Shown here piece by piece: positions 43,344 to 53,567 of a stretch of DNA of 64,000 nucleotides. The notes below the pieces were generated by a model. The model ran no database searches. It had not been told where the DNA came from and saw nothing but the letters and a program-made list of their open reading frames with translations. Both the position numbers and the translations under genes were made by a program. The stretch lies in NCBI RefSeq assembly GCF_965228805.1, contig NZ_CBDDIE010000003.1:3100001-3164000 (forward strand), in the 5' to 3' direction. Each line of letters starts with the position of its first letter. Positions within the stretch are counted from its first letter, which is position 1. This DNA comes from JASBTN01 sp965228805 (lineage in GTDB: Bacteria; Pseudomonadota; Alphaproteobacteria; Rhodobacterales; Rhodobacteraceae).

Positions 43344-44492
43344 ATGGAGAACATCGCGGGCAAGAAATCCACCCTCACCTGGGTCGTCAATATCTCGGTC
43401 GCCGCGCTGGTGCTGGCTTGGCTGTTTCCGACCCTGGGGCTGTTCGTCAGTTCGTTTCGCACCGCCGACCAGATCGCCACAAGCGGTTGGTGGAAGGCGA
43501 TGTTCCCCAGCGAACAGAGCCTGACCATACGCGCCGCCAAGCCCGACGCCCAGGTGCAACAGGGCGACCTCTACGTGATCGAAGGCGAGTTGTTCGCTGC
43601 GGGCGAGGGGGGCGAGATTTCCGCCTGGGGTATTTCCTCGCGCGCTGTGGATGCTTTCGTGCCCGGCGAAGTGGCCGAGCTCAGAAAGGGCGGCACCGTC
43701 ACCGTGGACGCCGCCGGGCGCTACCGCATGGAACACACCGAGCCATTCGAGGGATCACGCGGGCAGCGCATCTTCGTCACCGCCACCACCGCGCCGGAGT
43801 TCACCTTCGACAACTACCGCACCGTGCTCTTTTCCGGCTCCGGCAATGACAAGATGGCAAAGGCCTTCTTCAACACGCTGACCGTGACGATCCCGGCGAC
43901 CGTGATCCCGATCGTCATTGCCGCCTTCGCCGCCTATGCGCTCGCCTGGATGGACTTCAAGGGCAGGGCGCTTTTGATCGCCATCATCGTCGGCTTGCTG
44001 GTTGTGCCCCTGCAATTGGCGCTGATCCCGCTGTTGAAATTCCACAACGGCATCGGCATCGGCAAGGGCTACCTGGGCGTCTGGATGGCGCATACGGGGT
44101 TCGGCCTGCCATTGGCAATCTACCTGCTCAGAAATTACATGGTCGGCCTGCCGCGCGACATCATCGAGAACGCCAAGGTCGACGGGGCCACGGATTTCCA
44201 GATCTTCACCAAGATCATCCTGCCGCTCAGCTTCCCGGCGCTGGCGTCGTTCGCGATCTTTCAGTTCCTCTGGACCTGGAATGATCTGCTGGTCGCCAAG
44301 GTCTTCCTGATCGACGCCACCGGCGAAACCACCGTCATGACCAACCAGATCGTCGAGCTTCTGGGCACCCGGGGCGGCAATTGGGAGATCCTGGCGACCG
44401 CCGCCTTCGTCTCCATCGCCGTGCCGCTGCTCGTCTTCTTCTCGATGCAACGCTACCTGGTGCGCGGCCTGCTGGCCGGTTCCGTGAAATAA
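43344..44492 (+). CDS. aglG: Alpha-glucoside ABC transporter, permease
   Basis: 382 residues from the ATG at 43344, with AGGAG 8 bases upstream. After the first segment (ISVAALVLAWLFPTLGLFVSSF) comes a ~110-residue periplasmic insert (to about residue 150), typical of MalG/AglG, then five membrane segments. The EAA loop is PRDIIENAKVDGATDFQIFTKIILP. The C-terminal end, QRYLVRGLLAGSVK, is the common MalG ending. It forms the channel with AglF. Confidence 0.94.
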   Translation: MENIAGKKSTLTWVVNISVAALVLAWLFPTLGLFVSSFRTADQIATSGWWKAMFPSEQSLTIRAAKPDAQVQQGDLYVIEGELFAAGEGGEISAWGISSRAVDAFVPGEVAELRKGGTVTVDAAGRYRMEHTEPFEGSRGQRIFVTATTAPEFTFDNYRTVLFSGSGNDKMAKAFFNTLTVTIPATVIPIVIAAFAAYALAWMDFKGRALLIAIIVGLLVVPLQLALIPLLKFHNGIGIGKGYLGVWMAHTGFGLPLAIYLLRNYMVGLPRDIIENAKVDGATDFQIFTKIILPLSFPALASFAIFQFLWTWNDLLVAKVFLIDATGETTVMTNQIVELLGTRGGNWEILATAAFVSIAVPLLVFFSMQRYLVRGLLAGSVK

Positions 44493-44510
44493 CCCACACG
44501 AAAGACAAGA

Positions 44511-46154
44511 ATGAACGCTGAAACGCAGAAGAATGCCATGAACAGCTCCCTCACACATCTGGCCAAGGACCCCGATTGGTGGCGCGGCGCGGTGATCTAC
44601 CAGATCTATCCGCGCAGCTTCCAGGACAGCAATGGCGACGGGATCGGAGACCTTGCAGGCATTGTCCAGCGCCTGCCGCATATCGCCTCGCTGGGGGTGG
44701 ACGCGGTGTGGATCTCGCCCTTCTTCACCTCGCCGATGAAGGATTTCGGCTATGACGTGTCGAACTATTGCGACGTGGACCCGATGTTCGGCACCATTGG
44801 CGATTTTGACGCGGTGGTCGAGACGGCGCACCGGCTGGGTCTGAAGGTGATGATCGACCTGGTGCTGAGCCATACTTCGGACCAGCATCCCTGGTTCACT
44901 GAGGCCCGTGTCAGCCGCGACAATGCGCGGGCGAACTGGTACGTCTGGGCCGACGCGAAACCCGATGGCACCCCGCCCAACAACTGGCTGTCGATCTTCG
45001 GCGGCTCCGCCTGGCATTGGGACAGTCGGCGGCGGCAGTATTACCTGCACAACTTCCTGACCTCGCAGCCGGACCTGAACTTCCACGAACCCGCCGTGCA
45101 GGACGCGCTGCTGGATGTCGCGCGCTTCTGGCTGGAACGCGGCGTGGACGGGTTCCGCCTGGATACGATCAACTTCTACACCCATGACGCCCAGCTGCGC
45201 GACAACCCGGCGCTGGCGCCGGAGGAACGCACCTCCGCCACCGCGCCGGATGTGAACCCTTACGGTTATCAGCGGCATCTTTACGACAAGAACCGCCCGG
45301 AAACGCTTGATTTCCTACGAAAACTGCGTGCCCAGATGCAGCCCTGGAATGCCGCTGCCGTGGGCGAAGTCGGCGATGAACAGCGCGGGCTCGAGATCAT
45401 GGGCGAATACACCGCGGGCGATGACCTGATGCAGATGTGTTATGCCTTCGAGCTTCTGTCGGGCGACCGGCCGGACGCGGGTCGCATTGCCCAGGTCATG
45501 GCGAAGGTCGCCGAGGTCGCCGCCGATGGCTGGGCCTGCTGGGCCTATTCGAACCACGACGTGCAGCGCCATGCCTCGCGGTGGGAGCTCGGTGGCGCCT
45601 CCGCCCGCGCCTTTACCACGCTGATGATGTGCCTACGCGGCTCGGCCTGTATCTATCAGGGCGAGGAACTGGGCCTGCCCGAGGCACATGTCGCCTTTGA
45701 CGACCTGCAGGACCCCTATGGCATCGAGTTCTGGCCGGAGTTCAAGGGCCGCGACGGCTGCCGCACGCCGATGGTCTGGGAACAGTCCAACCAGAACGGC
45801 GGCTTTACCAGCGCGGACAAGCCCTGGCTGCCGGTCTTCCCGGAACACCTGGCCCACGCCGCCGCGCTGGCCGAGGAAGACCCTGAGGCGCTTGTTCACC
45901 ACTACCGCCACGCCATCGCCCTGCGCCGCGCGCAACCTGCGCTGGCCAAGGGCACGCTGGAAGACATGGGCGTGGACGGCGACGTGCTGAGCTTTACTCG
46001 CGCCCATGGCGGGGACCGCCTGCGCTTTGCCATCAACCTTGGCGACACACCGGCGCAAGTCGCCGACATGGCGGGCGAGGGCATCGACGGGGTGGCACCC
46101 GGTGACAACATCACCCTGGGGCCCTGGCAGCATTGCCTGGTTCGGCAGGGATAG
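44511..46154 (+). CDS. aglA: GH13 alpha-glucosidase
   Basis: 547 residues (MNAET start; an in-frame MNSS start 8 codons later is also possible). The GH13 regions are visible: VIYQIYPRSFQDSNGDGIGDL, LVLSHTSDQHPWF, GFRLDTINFY with the nucleophile Asp, AVGEVGDE with the acid Glu and YSNHDVQR. There is no signal peptide, so it hydrolyses imported alpha-glucosides such as maltose, sucrose or trehalose in the cytoplasm. Fourth gene of the operon. Confidence 0.95.
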   Translation: MNAETQKNAMNSSLTHLAKDPDWWRGAVIYQIYPRSFQDSNGDGIGDLAGIVQRLPHIASLGVDAVWISPFFTSPMKDFGYDVSNYCDVDPMFGTIGDFDAVVETAHRLGLKVMIDLVLSHTSDQHPWFTEARVSRDNARANWYVWADAKPDGTPPNNWLSIFGGSAWHWDSRRRQYYLHNFLTSQPDLNFHEPAVQDALLDVARFWLERGVDGFRLDTINFYTHDAQLRDNPALAPEERTSATAPDVNPYGYQRHLYDKNRPETLDFLRKLRAQMQPWNAAAVGEVGDEQRGLEIMGEYTAGDDLMQMCYAFELLSGDRPDAGRIAQVMAKVAEVAADGWACWAYSNHDVQRHASRWELGGASARAFTTLMMCLRGSACIYQGEELGLPEAHVAFDDLQDPYGIEFWPEFKGRDGCRTPMVWEQSNQNGGFTSADKPWLPVFPEHLAHAAALAEEDPEALVHHYRHAIALRRAQPALAKGTLEDMGVDGDVLSFTRAHGGDRLRFAINLGDTPAQVADMAGEGIDGVAPGDNITLGPWQHCLVRQG

Positions 46155-46162
46155 GAGGGGAC

Positions 46163-47251
<1,089 letters not shown>

Positions 47252-47296
47252 CGCCACGATGCAGTCCGGGAAACCCGACCCGGGGGCGGAAACCGC

Positions 47297-47325
47297 TTGA
47301 ACCCTCCCATATGGGAGGCTAGCTC
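47297..47325 (+). promoter_or_regulatory. MerR-type promoter-like palindrome
   Basis: TTGAAC (47297-47302) is followed by a perfect 16-bp palindrome CCTCCCATATGGGAGG (47303-47318) and TAGCTC. A palindrome packed between a -35 and a -10 is the layout of MerR-family promoters. The spacing I count is 17 bp instead of the 19-20 usual for that family, and no MerR gene is seen in the window. Confidence 0.4.
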
Positions 47326-47399
47326 TACGCTCCGGCCCCGGTTCCGCCCGGCAACGGGGGCCAAGCGATCCGCAACGCAAGCGTAGCCAAAGGGCCGTC

Positions 47400-47681
47400 A
47401 TGGACGAGAAGAACAAACCGCTTTCCGGGATGGGAGGCGTGGTAACATTTCCCCTGCGCCCCACCCATCGCGGCGGCGGCCTTGATACCCCGCCGGCGCG
47501 CCCGGCGGGCATGTCGACCCACCTGTGGATGCTCGATGTGCTGGGCAATCTCAAATCCTACGCCGATGCGCAGGGGCTGGTTCAGCTCAGCAATGCGCTG
47601 TCCGACTGCGGCGATGTGGCCCTGGACGAGCTGCGCGCGCAGGAGTTCGGCCACACCGGCCCGGCCCCTGAAGACGCCTGA
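47400..47681 (+). CDS. Small uncharacterised protein
   Basis: 93 residues. It starts MDEKNKPLSGMGGVVTFPLRPTHRGGG and has one likely helix, MSTHLWMLDVLGNLKSYADAQGLVQLSNALSDCGDVALDELRAQE. No signal peptide or known motif is seen. It lies downstream of a MerR-type palindrome and 85 bases before prfB, on the same strand. AAAGGG lies before the ATG. I cannot assign a family. Confidence 0.55.
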   Translation: MDEKNKPLSGMGGVVTFPLRPTHRGGGLDTPPARPAGMSTHLWMLDVLGNLKSYADAQGLVQLSNALSDCGDVALDELRAQEFGHTGPAPEDA

Positions 47682-47766
47682 CCCGTGCCTGACTGCTGCC
47701 TTGCGCAGCAGAGGCGGGCGGGGTATTTGTCCCGAACGGTAATTCGAGCTGACGAAAGGGTGCCCC

Positions 47767-48891
47767 ATGCGCGCCGAGATCCAGAAACACGTGGACGCAA
47801 TCGACAAGTCCCTGGCCCTGCTGCGCGAGCGCATGGGGTGGGAGACGGCCGAGCACCGCATGGAAGAGTTCAACGCCATGACCGAGGACCCGGATCTGTG
47901 GAACGATCCGGAGCGCGCCCAGAAGCTCATGCGCGAGCGACAGTCACTGCTCGATGCGATGAACGCCTACAAATCCATGGACCAGGAGAAGCAGGACAGC
48001 ATTGACCTGATCGAACTGGGCGAAATGGAAGAGGACGAAGAGGTCGTGGCCGAGGCGGAAGAGGCGCTTGAGGCCCTGGTCGAACGGGCCGCCAAGGCGG
48101 AGCTGGAAGCGCTCCTGTCCGGCGAGACCGACGGCAATGACGCCTTTCTGGAGATCAAGTCCGGCGCCGGTGGCACCGAGGCCTGCGACTGGGCCAGTAT
48201 GCTCGCCCGCATGTATGTGCGTTGGGCCGAGAAACGCGGCTATACGGTCGAGCTGCAGGAAGAGACCCCGGGCACCGAGGCCGGGATCAAATCGGTCACC
48301 TACCAGATCAAGGGGCACAATGCCTTTGGCTGGCTGAAGTCGGAAAGCGGCACCCACCGGCTGGTGCGTATCTCGCCCTTCGGCAAAGGCACGCGCGAGA
48401 CGTCCTTTGCTGCCGTTGGCGCCTATCCGGTGATTGACGACAATATCGTCATTGAAGTGAACCCGGCCGATATCCGCATCGACACCTACCGGTCCTCGGG
48501 TGCGGGCGGCCAGCACGTGAACACCACGGATTCGGCGGTGCGGATCACCCACCACCCGACCGGGATCGTCGTGACCTCCTCCGAGAAGTCGCAGCACCAG
48601 AACCGCGACATCGCCATGAAGGCGCTGAAATCGCGCCTGTATCAATTGGAGCTGGACAAACGCAATGCCGAGGTCAACGCCCTGCACGAGGCCAAGGGCG
48701 ATGCCGCCTGGGGCACGCAGATCCGGTCGTACGTGCTGCAGCCCTACCAGATGGTGAAGGACCTGCGCACCGGGCACGAGACCGCCGATACCAGCGGCGT
48801 CCTGGACGGCGATCTGGATGGGTTCATGGCCTCGGTTCTGGCCCAGGACGTGGCGGGCAAGAGCCGCGCGGACGCCAACGCGGACGAATAA
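47767..48891 (+). CDS. prfB: Peptide chain release factor 2
   Basis: 374 residues. The GGQ motif is in SSGAGGQHVNTTDSAVRITHHPTG, and the SPF stop-recognition tripeptide in VRISPFGKGTRETSFAAV. The coding region is continuous from the ATG; the programmed +1 frameshift with internal UGA seen in E. coli prfB is absent, as is common in Alphaproteobacteria. It recognises UAA and UGA. It ends with an AT-rich double hairpin. Confidence 0.97.
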   Translation: MRAEIQKHVDAIDKSLALLRERMGWETAEHRMEEFNAMTEDPDLWNDPERAQKLMRERQSLLDAMNAYKSMDQEKQDSIDLIELGEMEEDEEVVAEAEEALEALVERAAKAELEALLSGETDGNDAFLEIKSGAGGTEACDWASMLARMYVRWAEKRGYTVELQEETPGTEAGIKSVTYQIKGHNAFGWLKSESGTHRLVRISPFGKGTRETSFAAVGAYPVIDDNIVIEVNPADIRIDTYRSSGAGGQHVNTTDSAVRITHHPTGIVVTSSEKSQHQNRDIAMKALKSRLYQLELDKRNAEVNALHEAKGDAAWGTQIRSYVLQPYQMVKDLRTGHETADTSGVLDGDLDGFMASVLAQDVAGKSRADANADE

Positions 48892-48936
48892 AAAAGTTTT
48901 CAGAAAACTTTTTGCAAATTCCTTCTGAAGGAATTT
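48891..48936 (+). terminator. AT-rich double hairpin after prfB
   Basis: Two adjacent stems: AAAAAGTTTT/AAAACTTTTT (48891-48913, loop CAG) and AAATTCCTTC/GAAGGAATTT (48916-48936, 1-base loop in the perfect form, larger in practice). The first has the T-run of a terminator. It serves prfB and the convergent DUF1992 gene. Confidence 0.7.
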
Positions 48937-48949
48937 GGACGCGCCTGCC

Positions 48950-49270
48950 TCAGCGGGTGCGGTAATACTTCTGCCGGGCTTCCTGTTCGATCGACAGACG
49001 CAGCTGCAGATCGGCGAGTTTTGCCATTTCGCGCTTGCGCGCGGCGGGCTCCTGCGTCTCGGCCAGCACCTTCTGCTGCGCCTCCACCGCCTTTTTCAGC
49101 TCGATCTCGCGCGGCAGCACACCTGCTTCGGCCATGATGCGGAACCCGGCCGCATCGACGCCGTTACCGCCCTCGTGTTTCAGCGGCTTTCCCGCGCCCG
49201 CAAGCCCGTCGAGTTGCCCCTCGGTCTGGGCTTTTCGGATCTGATGTTCGGCCAACTCGTGCCATTTCAT
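48950..49270 (-). CDS. DUF1992 family protein (DnaJ-homologue subfamily C member 28 type)
   Basis: 106 residues from the ATG at 49270. It starts MKWHELAEHQIRKAQTEGQLDGLAGAGKPLKHEGGNG, the DUF1992 signature, and continues with a long charged helix (EIELKKAVEAQQKVLAETQEPAARKREMAKLADLQLRLSIEQEARQKYYRTR). Its function is unknown. It is monocistronic and divergent from the DUF2189 membrane gene. Confidence 0.85.
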   Translation of the reverse strand: MKWHELAEHQIRKAQTEGQLDGLAGAGKPLKHEGGNGVDAAGFRIMAEAGVLPREIELKKAVEAQQKVLAETQEPAARKREMAKLADLQLRLSIEQEARQKYYRTR

Positions 49271-49382
49271 CGCTTTGTCCTCCTGTTTTGAATATGACCC
49301 TTCCGTGATGCTTGACGGCGCGACATTCTGTCGCAACACTCCCATGGCGCGAACGATAAGAAAAGACGTGCAGGGAGGATAT

Positions 49383-50171
49383 ATGACACAGGCAACCGAG
49401 CTTGCCCCATCGTCGCCGCCGATCATCGGCACGGTCGGTTTCAACGATCTGGTAGAGGCGCTTAAAGCGGGCTGGCGGGATTTCCGCCGCGCCCCCGCTT
49501 TCGGGCTGTTCTTTTCCTTCTTCTACGTGCTGGGTGGGATCCTGATCTACCTGCAGCTGGATGTGATCGGGCAGAGTTTCTGGATCATTCCGCTGGCGAC
49601 CGGCTTTCCGCTGCTGGCACCTTTCTTTGCGGTCGGGCTTTACGAGGTCAGCCACCGGCTGGAACAGGGTGACGACCTGGACTGGCCTGCGGTCTTGGGC
49701 GTCATGCTGCGCCAGAAGGACCGGCAATTCCCGACCATGGCTGCGGTGATCGTGATCATCTTCCTGTTCTGGCTGTTCATCGCCCATCTGATCTTTGCCC
49801 TGTTCCTGGGGCTTGAGCCGATGACCAACATCCTCAGTGACTGGCAGCACACGATCCTGTCCCGCAAGGGGCTGACCATGCTGGCCGTGGGCACCGGCGT
49901 GGGGGCGGCCTGCGCCTTCGTGCTGTTTTCGCTCACGGTGATGAGCCTGCCGCTTCTGCTGGATCGCGAGCTGGATTTCATCACCGCGATGATCTCGAGC
50001 TTCCAGCTTGTGCTGGCGAACCTGGTGCCGATGGTCAGCTGGGGCATCCTGATCTCGGCCCTGATGCTGTTGGGCATGTTGCCGTTTTTCCTGGGGCTTT
50101 TCATCGTGCTGCCGGTGCTGGGGCATGCAACCTGGCATCTCTATCGCCATGCGATGAGCTTCGAGAGCTAA
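49383..50171 (+). CDS. DUF2189 integral membrane protein
   Basis: 262 residues from the ATG at 49383 (GGAGG upstream). After VGFNDLVEALKAGWRDFRRAPAFGLFFSFFYVLGG, six hydrophobic segments follow, with LATGFPLLAPFFAVGLYEVSHRLEQGDDLDW as the DUF2189 hallmark. No catalytic motif. It is sometimes annotated as a cytochrome c oxidase subunit I-like protein, without support here. Followed by a bidirectional terminator. Confidence 0.88.
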   Translation: MTQATELAPSSPPIIGTVGFNDLVEALKAGWRDFRRAPAFGLFFSFFYVLGGILIYLQLDVIGQSFWIIPLATGFPLLAPFFAVGLYEVSHRLEQGDDLDWPAVLGVMLRQKDRQFPTMAAVIVIIFLFWLFIAHLIFALFLGLEPMTNILSDWQHTILSRKGLTMLAVGTGVGAACAFVLFSLTVMSLPLLLDRELDFITAMISSFQLVLANLVPMVSWGILISALMLLGMLPFFLGLFIVLPVLGHATWHLYRHAMSFES

Positions 50172-50193
50172 GATACGAAACCCGAAAACAAGA

Positions 50194-50217
50194 AAAGGCC
50201 GCCCGAGGGCGGCCTTT
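50194..50217 (+). terminator. Bidirectional terminator
   Basis: Stem AAAGGCCGCC/GGCGGCCTTT with a 4-base loop, with A and T runs flanking. It separates the DUF2189 gene from the convergent bactofilin gene. Confidence 0.85.
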
Positions 50218-50240
50218 CACATTCAGAAACCAAGTGCGGT

Positions 50241-50738
50241 TTATTCTTTGGGCGCGGGCTTTGCTGCCGGCTTGCCGCTGTTCAGCGGGTCATCCTGACG
50301 CTGCACCGAGCCTTCGAAATGCGCGCCGCTTTCGATCGCTATGGTCTTGTGGATGATGTCGCCTTCGACACGGGCCGACGAGGTCAGGCGGACTTTCAGC
50401 CCGCGCAGACGGCCGATGATGCGGCCATTGATCACCACGTCATCGGCGATCACTTCGCCCTTCACCGTGGCGCCTTCGCCAACCACCAACTGGTGGGCGC
50501 GGATGTCACCTTCGACAGTGCCTTCGACATGGATGTCACCGGTGGATTTCAGATTGCCCTTGATCACCAGATCGCTCGACAGCGCCGAGGCGGGCGGCTT
50601 CGGCTTGGCAGCCGGTGCCGGGGGCGTCGCACCTGCGGCGGGTTTGGGCGCTGCGGGCGCGGGGGCCGCTGCCGGTTTTGCTTCGGTGTCACCGGCCTGC
50701 TTGGGGCCCGGCTCATTGATCCTGCTTTTAGAAAACAT
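50241..50738 (-). CDS. Bactofilin
   Basis: 165 residues. A Pro/Ala/Lys-rich N-terminus (KPAAAPAPAAPKPAAGATPPAP) precedes the bactofilin beta-helix: LVIKGNLKSTGDIHVEGTVEGDIRAHQLVVGEGATVKGEVIADDVVINGRIIGRLRGLKVRLTSSARVEGDIIHKTIAIESGAHFEGSVQR. It polymerises into membrane-associated filaments. Its start overlaps the end of the M23 peptidase gene by 11 bases, a conserved pairing that directs the peptidase to cell wall sites. Confidence 0.94.
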   Translation of the reverse strand: MFSKSRINEPGPKQAGDTEAKPAAAPAPAAPKPAAGATPPAPAAKPKPPASALSSDLVIKGNLKSTGDIHVEGTVEGDIRAHQLVVGEGATVKGEVIADDVVINGRIIGRLRGLKVRLTSSARVEGDIIHKTIAIESGAHFEGSVQRQDDPLNSGKPAAKPAPKE

Positions 50739-52032
50739 TGTTTGCTGCCTTGATATAGATCATCGGGTTCACGGCTGTACCATTTACCCGCACTTCATAG
50801 TGAAGATGGGGCCCGGTAGAGCGGCCGGAATTTCCCATATCACCAATTCTGTCCCCGCGCGAGACCCTTTGGCCTTTTTGCACGCGAATGGCCGAAAGAT
50901 GCGCATAGCGGGTCTCGATGCCGAACTCATGCTGGATCTTGATCAGCCGCCCATAGCCCGATTGCCAGCTCGCGTGGATCACCACGCCATCGGCGGTGGC
51001 ATAGATCGGCGTGCCGATCGGGCCCGCGTAATCGACGCCCGCATGCAGCCGACCCCAGCGCATGCCGAAGCCGGAGGTAAAGCGCAGACCGCCGCGATGG
51101 GGCAGGGCGAAGGGCATTTTCTGCGCCGCGGTGGAATAGAGGCTGATGCGGTCCATCGCCGCCAGGATCTGGTTGGCCCGAAGCGTATCCGCGTCAGGCT
51201 CACCCCCCATTGTCGACAGGACCAAAGGGGCGAGGGGGCCCCCCTGTCCGCTGTAGCCGGTGCGAATGCTGTCCAGGATCGTGTCAACCGGAATGCCAGA
51301 GGCACGGAACATCTCGTCCAGCGGTTCCAGCGAAACGCTGACCGCGTCTTCCAGCTGCTCAAAGATCCGGTCGTTGCGCTCGTCACGCAGGCGGCCTTCA
51401 AAGATCATCTCGCGGGCGAATTGCTCGGCGTCCAGCGCCTCCTGCGCCATACGGTCGCGTTCGCCCGCCGTGCGCTCCAGTGCTGCAGTCATGAAGGTCA
51501 GCATGTCGGCGGCCTCTTCGCCCGCAGCGACTGTGGGGCTGCCCGCCTCTTCGCGGGCGGCGGCCAGCATGCCTTCCAGGCTCGCGCGCGCCTCGTCGCG
51601 TTCGGCCATGGTGCGGCGCAGGGTGGTCTGGATCACGCCGATGCCGGTTTCCAGCTCCTTGCGGCGATCTTCCGAGGCCAAGAGCTCGCTCTGCATCTCG
51701 GAAATCTGTGCCAGCGCCAGGTTGAACCGGCCCTGTGCGGCCAGCGCTTCGGCGGCGCGCGCGTCACGTTGGGCAGATAGCACCTGCAAGCGCTCTTCAT
51801 AAAGCTGCTGTTCGCGTTTGGCCTGATCGCGGATCGACCCGGAGCCGATCGAATCCATCAAGAGAACGGCGGTCGCGATGATGGCCCAGGCCACGAACCC
51901 GGCCGAGCCGAACCAACCCAGGAACTGCGTCAGCGGCGACAGCCGGATGAACCGCGTGCCATCCTCAGAACGCAGAAACAGCCGCTGTTCCGGGAACGCG
52001 CGTTCCAGCACGTGGTTGATCCTGTAGGTCAT
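50728..52032 (-). CDS. M23 family peptidase with coiled coil
   Basis: 434 residues from the ATG at 52032; a GTG at 52044 is possible. One membrane helix at ~40-60 (FVAWAIIATAVLLMDSI) is followed by a long coiled coil (~70-200) and the LytM domain near the C-terminus: HAGVDYAGPIGTPIYATADGVVIHASWQSGYGRLIKIQHEFGIETRYAHLS and GPHLHYEVRVNG, with zinc ligands H and D in HAGVD and H in HLHYE. It cleaves peptidoglycan peptides in the periplasm and pairs with the downstream bactofilin. Confidence 0.92.
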   Translation of the reverse strand: MTYRINHVLERAFPEQRLFLRSEDGTRFIRLSPLTQFLGWFGSAGFVAWAIIATAVLLMDSIGSGSIRDQAKREQQLYEERLQVLSAQRDARAAEALAAQGRFNLALAQISEMQSELLASEDRRKELETGIGVIQTTLRRTMAERDEARASLEGMLAAAREEAGSPTVAAGEEAADMLTFMTAALERTAGERDRMAQEALDAEQFAREMIFEGRLRDERNDRIFEQLEDAVSVSLEPLDEMFRASGIPVDTILDSIRTGYSGQGGPLAPLVLSTMGGEPDADTLRANQILAAMDRISLYSTAAQKMPFALPHRGGLRFTSGFGMRWGRLHAGVDYAGPIGTPIYATADGVVIHASWQSGYGRLIKIQHEFGIETRYAHLSAIRVQKGQRVSRGDRIGDMGNSGRSTGPHLHYEVRVNGTAVNPMIYIKAANNVF

Positions 52033-52147
52033 CCGTTCGAACACGCGAACCCCACCCGTTGTCCCTTGGTCATCCCCAATTGCCCCTGTGGCCGGAGCGT
52101 TGCATGTGCTTAGCCCGCAGGGGCAATCCACGCAAGATCATTCAGGC

Positions 52148-52975
52148 TCAGCGCGCATAGGGTGGCGGCATTCCGTCCGCCAAGGGCCAGTAGAAATCCG
52201 GTGGAAGGCCAGCATCCGCGCGTTTTTCCTCGTTGAATGGCGGCTTTAGGCGCCCATGGAAATAGTGTCGCACCAGGCGGTGGAATTCCGCCTTCGGGTC
52301 CAGCTCGCCCCGTCCGCAGAGGAAGTTGAACCATTTGGAGCCATAGGCCACATGGCCGACCTCCTCGGCATAGATCACCTCCAGCGCTTCCACGGTCTGG
52401 CTGTCGCCCGCCTTCTTGAAGACCTCGATCATGCCCGGCGTCACATCCAGCCCGCGCGCCTCCAGCACCATCGGCACCACGGCGAGGCGGCCCAGAAGGT
52501 CCGTGGCCGTATCCTCGGCCGCGCGCCACATGCCCGCGTGTGCCGCCAGATCGCCGTAGAACGATCCATGCGCCTCCAGCGAGTCGCAGACCAGGCCGAA
52601 ATGCTTGGATTCCTCATCCGCCGATTTCACCCAGTCGTCATAGAAACCCAGCGGCATCTTCACGTCCGTGAAGCGCGCGACAATGTCCCAATGCAGGTCC
52701 ACCGCATTCAGTTCGATATGTGCCACCGCATGCAGCAGGGCGCGGCGTCCCTCGGGGCTGCCCGGACGGCGGCGCGGCACGTCGCGCGGGTCCAGAAGGT
52801 CGGGCTTGGCGGGGCGGGCGGGGAAATCCGGCGGGCTGGCTTGGCCGATCTCCAGCGGTTCCCCGGCTTCGCGGGAGGCAAACCAAGTGGCGGCATTGCG
52901 CCGCGAGATCGCGCATTTCTCACGCCCGTCTGGGCAGGTCAGAACTTCGACCGCCAGCTCGGCAAGTGTCGTCAT
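52148..52975 (-). CDS. DUF455 ferritin-like protein
   Basis: 275 residues from the ATG at 52975. The ferritin-like iron ligands can be read as an E..H set: HAVAHIELNAVDLHWDIVARF, DEESKHFGLVCDSLEAHG and IYAEEVGHVAYGSKWF. DUF455 proteins have a di-iron helix bundle, distantly like MiaE; the substrate is not known. It overlaps bcp by 4 bases (ATGA) and is likely co-expressed with it. Confidence 0.88.
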   Translation of the reverse strand: MTTLAELAVEVLTCPDGREKCAISRRNAATWFASREAGEPLEIGQASPPDFPARPAKPDLLDPRDVPRRRPGSPEGRRALLHAVAHIELNAVDLHWDIVARFTDVKMPLGFYDDWVKSADEESKHFGLVCDSLEAHGSFYGDLAAHAGMWRAAEDTATDLLGRLAVVPMVLEARGLDVTPGMIEVFKKAGDSQTVEALEVIYAEEVGHVAYGSKWFNFLCGRGELDPKAEFHRLVRHYFHGRLKPPFNEEKRADAGLPPDFYWPLADGMPPPYAR

Positions 52976-53457
52976 GCGCCCGTGACCTTGCCCTGTACCG
53001 TCGCCAGGACCTCGTCCACATGCCCCTTCACGCGCACCTTTTCCCAGACCCGTTCGACCACGCCCTCGGCGTCGATCAGCACGGTGGTGCGGGTAATGCC
53101 CATATAGGTGCGGCCATAGTTCTTCTTCTCGCCCCAAACGCCGTAGCGCTCGCAGACGTCGCCTTCGGCATCGGACAGAAGCGGCACGCCCAGATCGTGT
53201 TTGGCGCGGAAGTTTTCATGTTTCTTCAGGCTGTCTTTCGAGATGCCGAAGATCTTCACGCCCGCCTCGCCAAAGGCACCCGCATTGGCGGTGAACTCCA
53301 GCGCCTCGGTGGTGCAGCCGGGCGTATTGTCCTTGGGGTAGAAGAACAAGACCACACGGTGGCCGCGCAGCGCCGACAGGCTGACATCATCGCCGCCATC
53401 CTGGGGCAGGGTAAATTCAGGCGCCATTTCGCCGGGCATGGGCAGGGGGGTGCTCAT
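52972..53457 (-). CDS. bcp: Thioredoxin-dependent thiol peroxidase (Bcp)
   Basis: 161 residues from the ATG at 53457. The peroxidatic Cys48 is in FFYPKDNTPGCTTEALEF. The E. coli-type resolving Cys (PGCTVQAC) is absent; another Cys is in DVCERYGVWGEK, which could serve instead. It reduces peroxides in the cytoplasm. It overlaps DUF455 by 4 bases. Confidence 0.94.
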   Translation of the reverse strand: MSTPLPMPGEMAPEFTLPQDGGDDVSLSALRGHRVVLFFYPKDNTPGCTTEALEFTANAGAFGEAGVKIFGISKDSLKKHENFRAKHDLGVPLLSDAEGDVCERYGVWGEKKNYGRTYMGITRTTVLIDAEGVVERVWEKVRVKGHVDEVLATVQGKVTGA

Positions 53458-53567
53458 CGTGTTGGATTTCCGCAATTTATCACCTAGGGCTTTCGTTCTA
53501 GGCCCGTTCGTACGAGAATGGAAGCCGAGCGACGGGCAAAGACCGAAGGACACAGGCGACCGGCTGC

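Noticed and set aside
47767..48000. Programmed frameshift in prfB
   Set aside because: The frame is continuous; no internal stop or shift site is present.
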